This document shows, one piece after another, positions 5,393 to 5,458 of a stretch of DNA of 5,458 nucleotides (positions are counted from its first letter, which is position 1; each line of letters opens with the position of its first letter). The stretch comes from JBBSGA01 sp038254585. GTDB taxonomy: Bacteria > Chloroflexota > Chloroflexia > Chloroflexales > Kallotenuaceae. The notes under the pieces were generated by a model. The model saw only the letters and a program-made list of their open reading frames with translations, did not search any database and was not told the DNA's origin. The stretch covers positions 1-5,458 of the forward strand of contig JBBSGA010000403.1 of the NCBI GenBank assembly GCA_038254585.1, read 5' to 3'. The translations under genes were made by a program, and so were the position numbers.

Positions 5393-5458
5393 ATGCTTCA
5401 CCTTATTCCTGAATCGTCGGAACAAGTTATGGAAGTGCGTGACCTGTATCATTCCACC
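5393..5458 (+). CDS. Partial rightward ORF, 22 codons, function unknown
   Basis: ATG 5393-5395 is preceded by GGAG with a 6-nt gap and opens a frame without a stop to the window edge. It reads MLHLIPESSEQV then MEVRDLYHST. An in-frame ATG at 5381 would add MENS but has no ribosome site. A promoter-like pair of hexamers lies upstream at the right distance. It would be transcribed divergently from cas3', the only plus-strand gene here. I do not recognise the fragment, and it is too short to judge as coding. On the opposite strand an ORF is also open through this stretch (edge to the stop at 5318), so only one of the two is likely to be real. Confidence 0.35.
   Translation, partial: MLHLIPESSEQVMEVRDLYHST

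Overview
The window is most of a CRISPR-Cas locus that resembles type I-D. All the genes I can name, and the array, read on the minus strand. In transcription order, from the right edge to the left, it holds a Cas3'-type helicase, the crRNA endonuclease Cas6, the adaptation proteins Cas4, Cas1 and Cas2, a leader of about 258 bp, and the leader-proximal end of a CRISPR array (three 37-bp repeats and two 36-bp spacers) that runs off the left edge.

Working together: Cas4, Cas1 and Cas2 select and trim new spacers and insert them at the leader end of the array. The array transcript runs right to left and forms a short hairpin in each repeat. Cas6 should cut it to leave an AUUGAAAC 5' handle. Cas3' would provide the ATP-driven helicase of interference. 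The cas6-cas4-cas1-cas2 block is tightly packed, with intergenic distances of 1, 26 and 3 nt and a clear Shine-Dalgarno before cas4, cas1 and cas2, so it looks like one operon feeding the neighbouring array.

The main oddity is what is absent. In the usual type I-D layout cas10d (csc3), csc2 and csc1 lie between cas3' and cas6. Here those two genes are 76 bp apart and none of the three is present. The same point is a composition break: 1-3265 is GC-rich (about 63-65% in sampled blocks), while cas3' and its upstream flank are about 40-48%. The cas3' start is also unclear, with no ATG, GTG or TTG in the 25 in-frame codons between the TTG used here and an upstream stop. A plus-strand ORF with its own Shine-Dalgarno and promoter-like hexamers begins just beyond. 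This fits a mosaic or rearranged locus, or one whose effector genes lie elsewhere.

The host is probably a high-GC bacterium. The 37-bp repeat ending (crRNA sense) in GGGGATTGAAAC, with I-D-like Cas proteins, recalls Chloroflexota and cyanobacteria; with this GC content Chloroflexota is my guess, held weakly. There are no tRNA, rRNA or insertion-sequence genes. Outside genes, the only long non-coding stretch is the leader.
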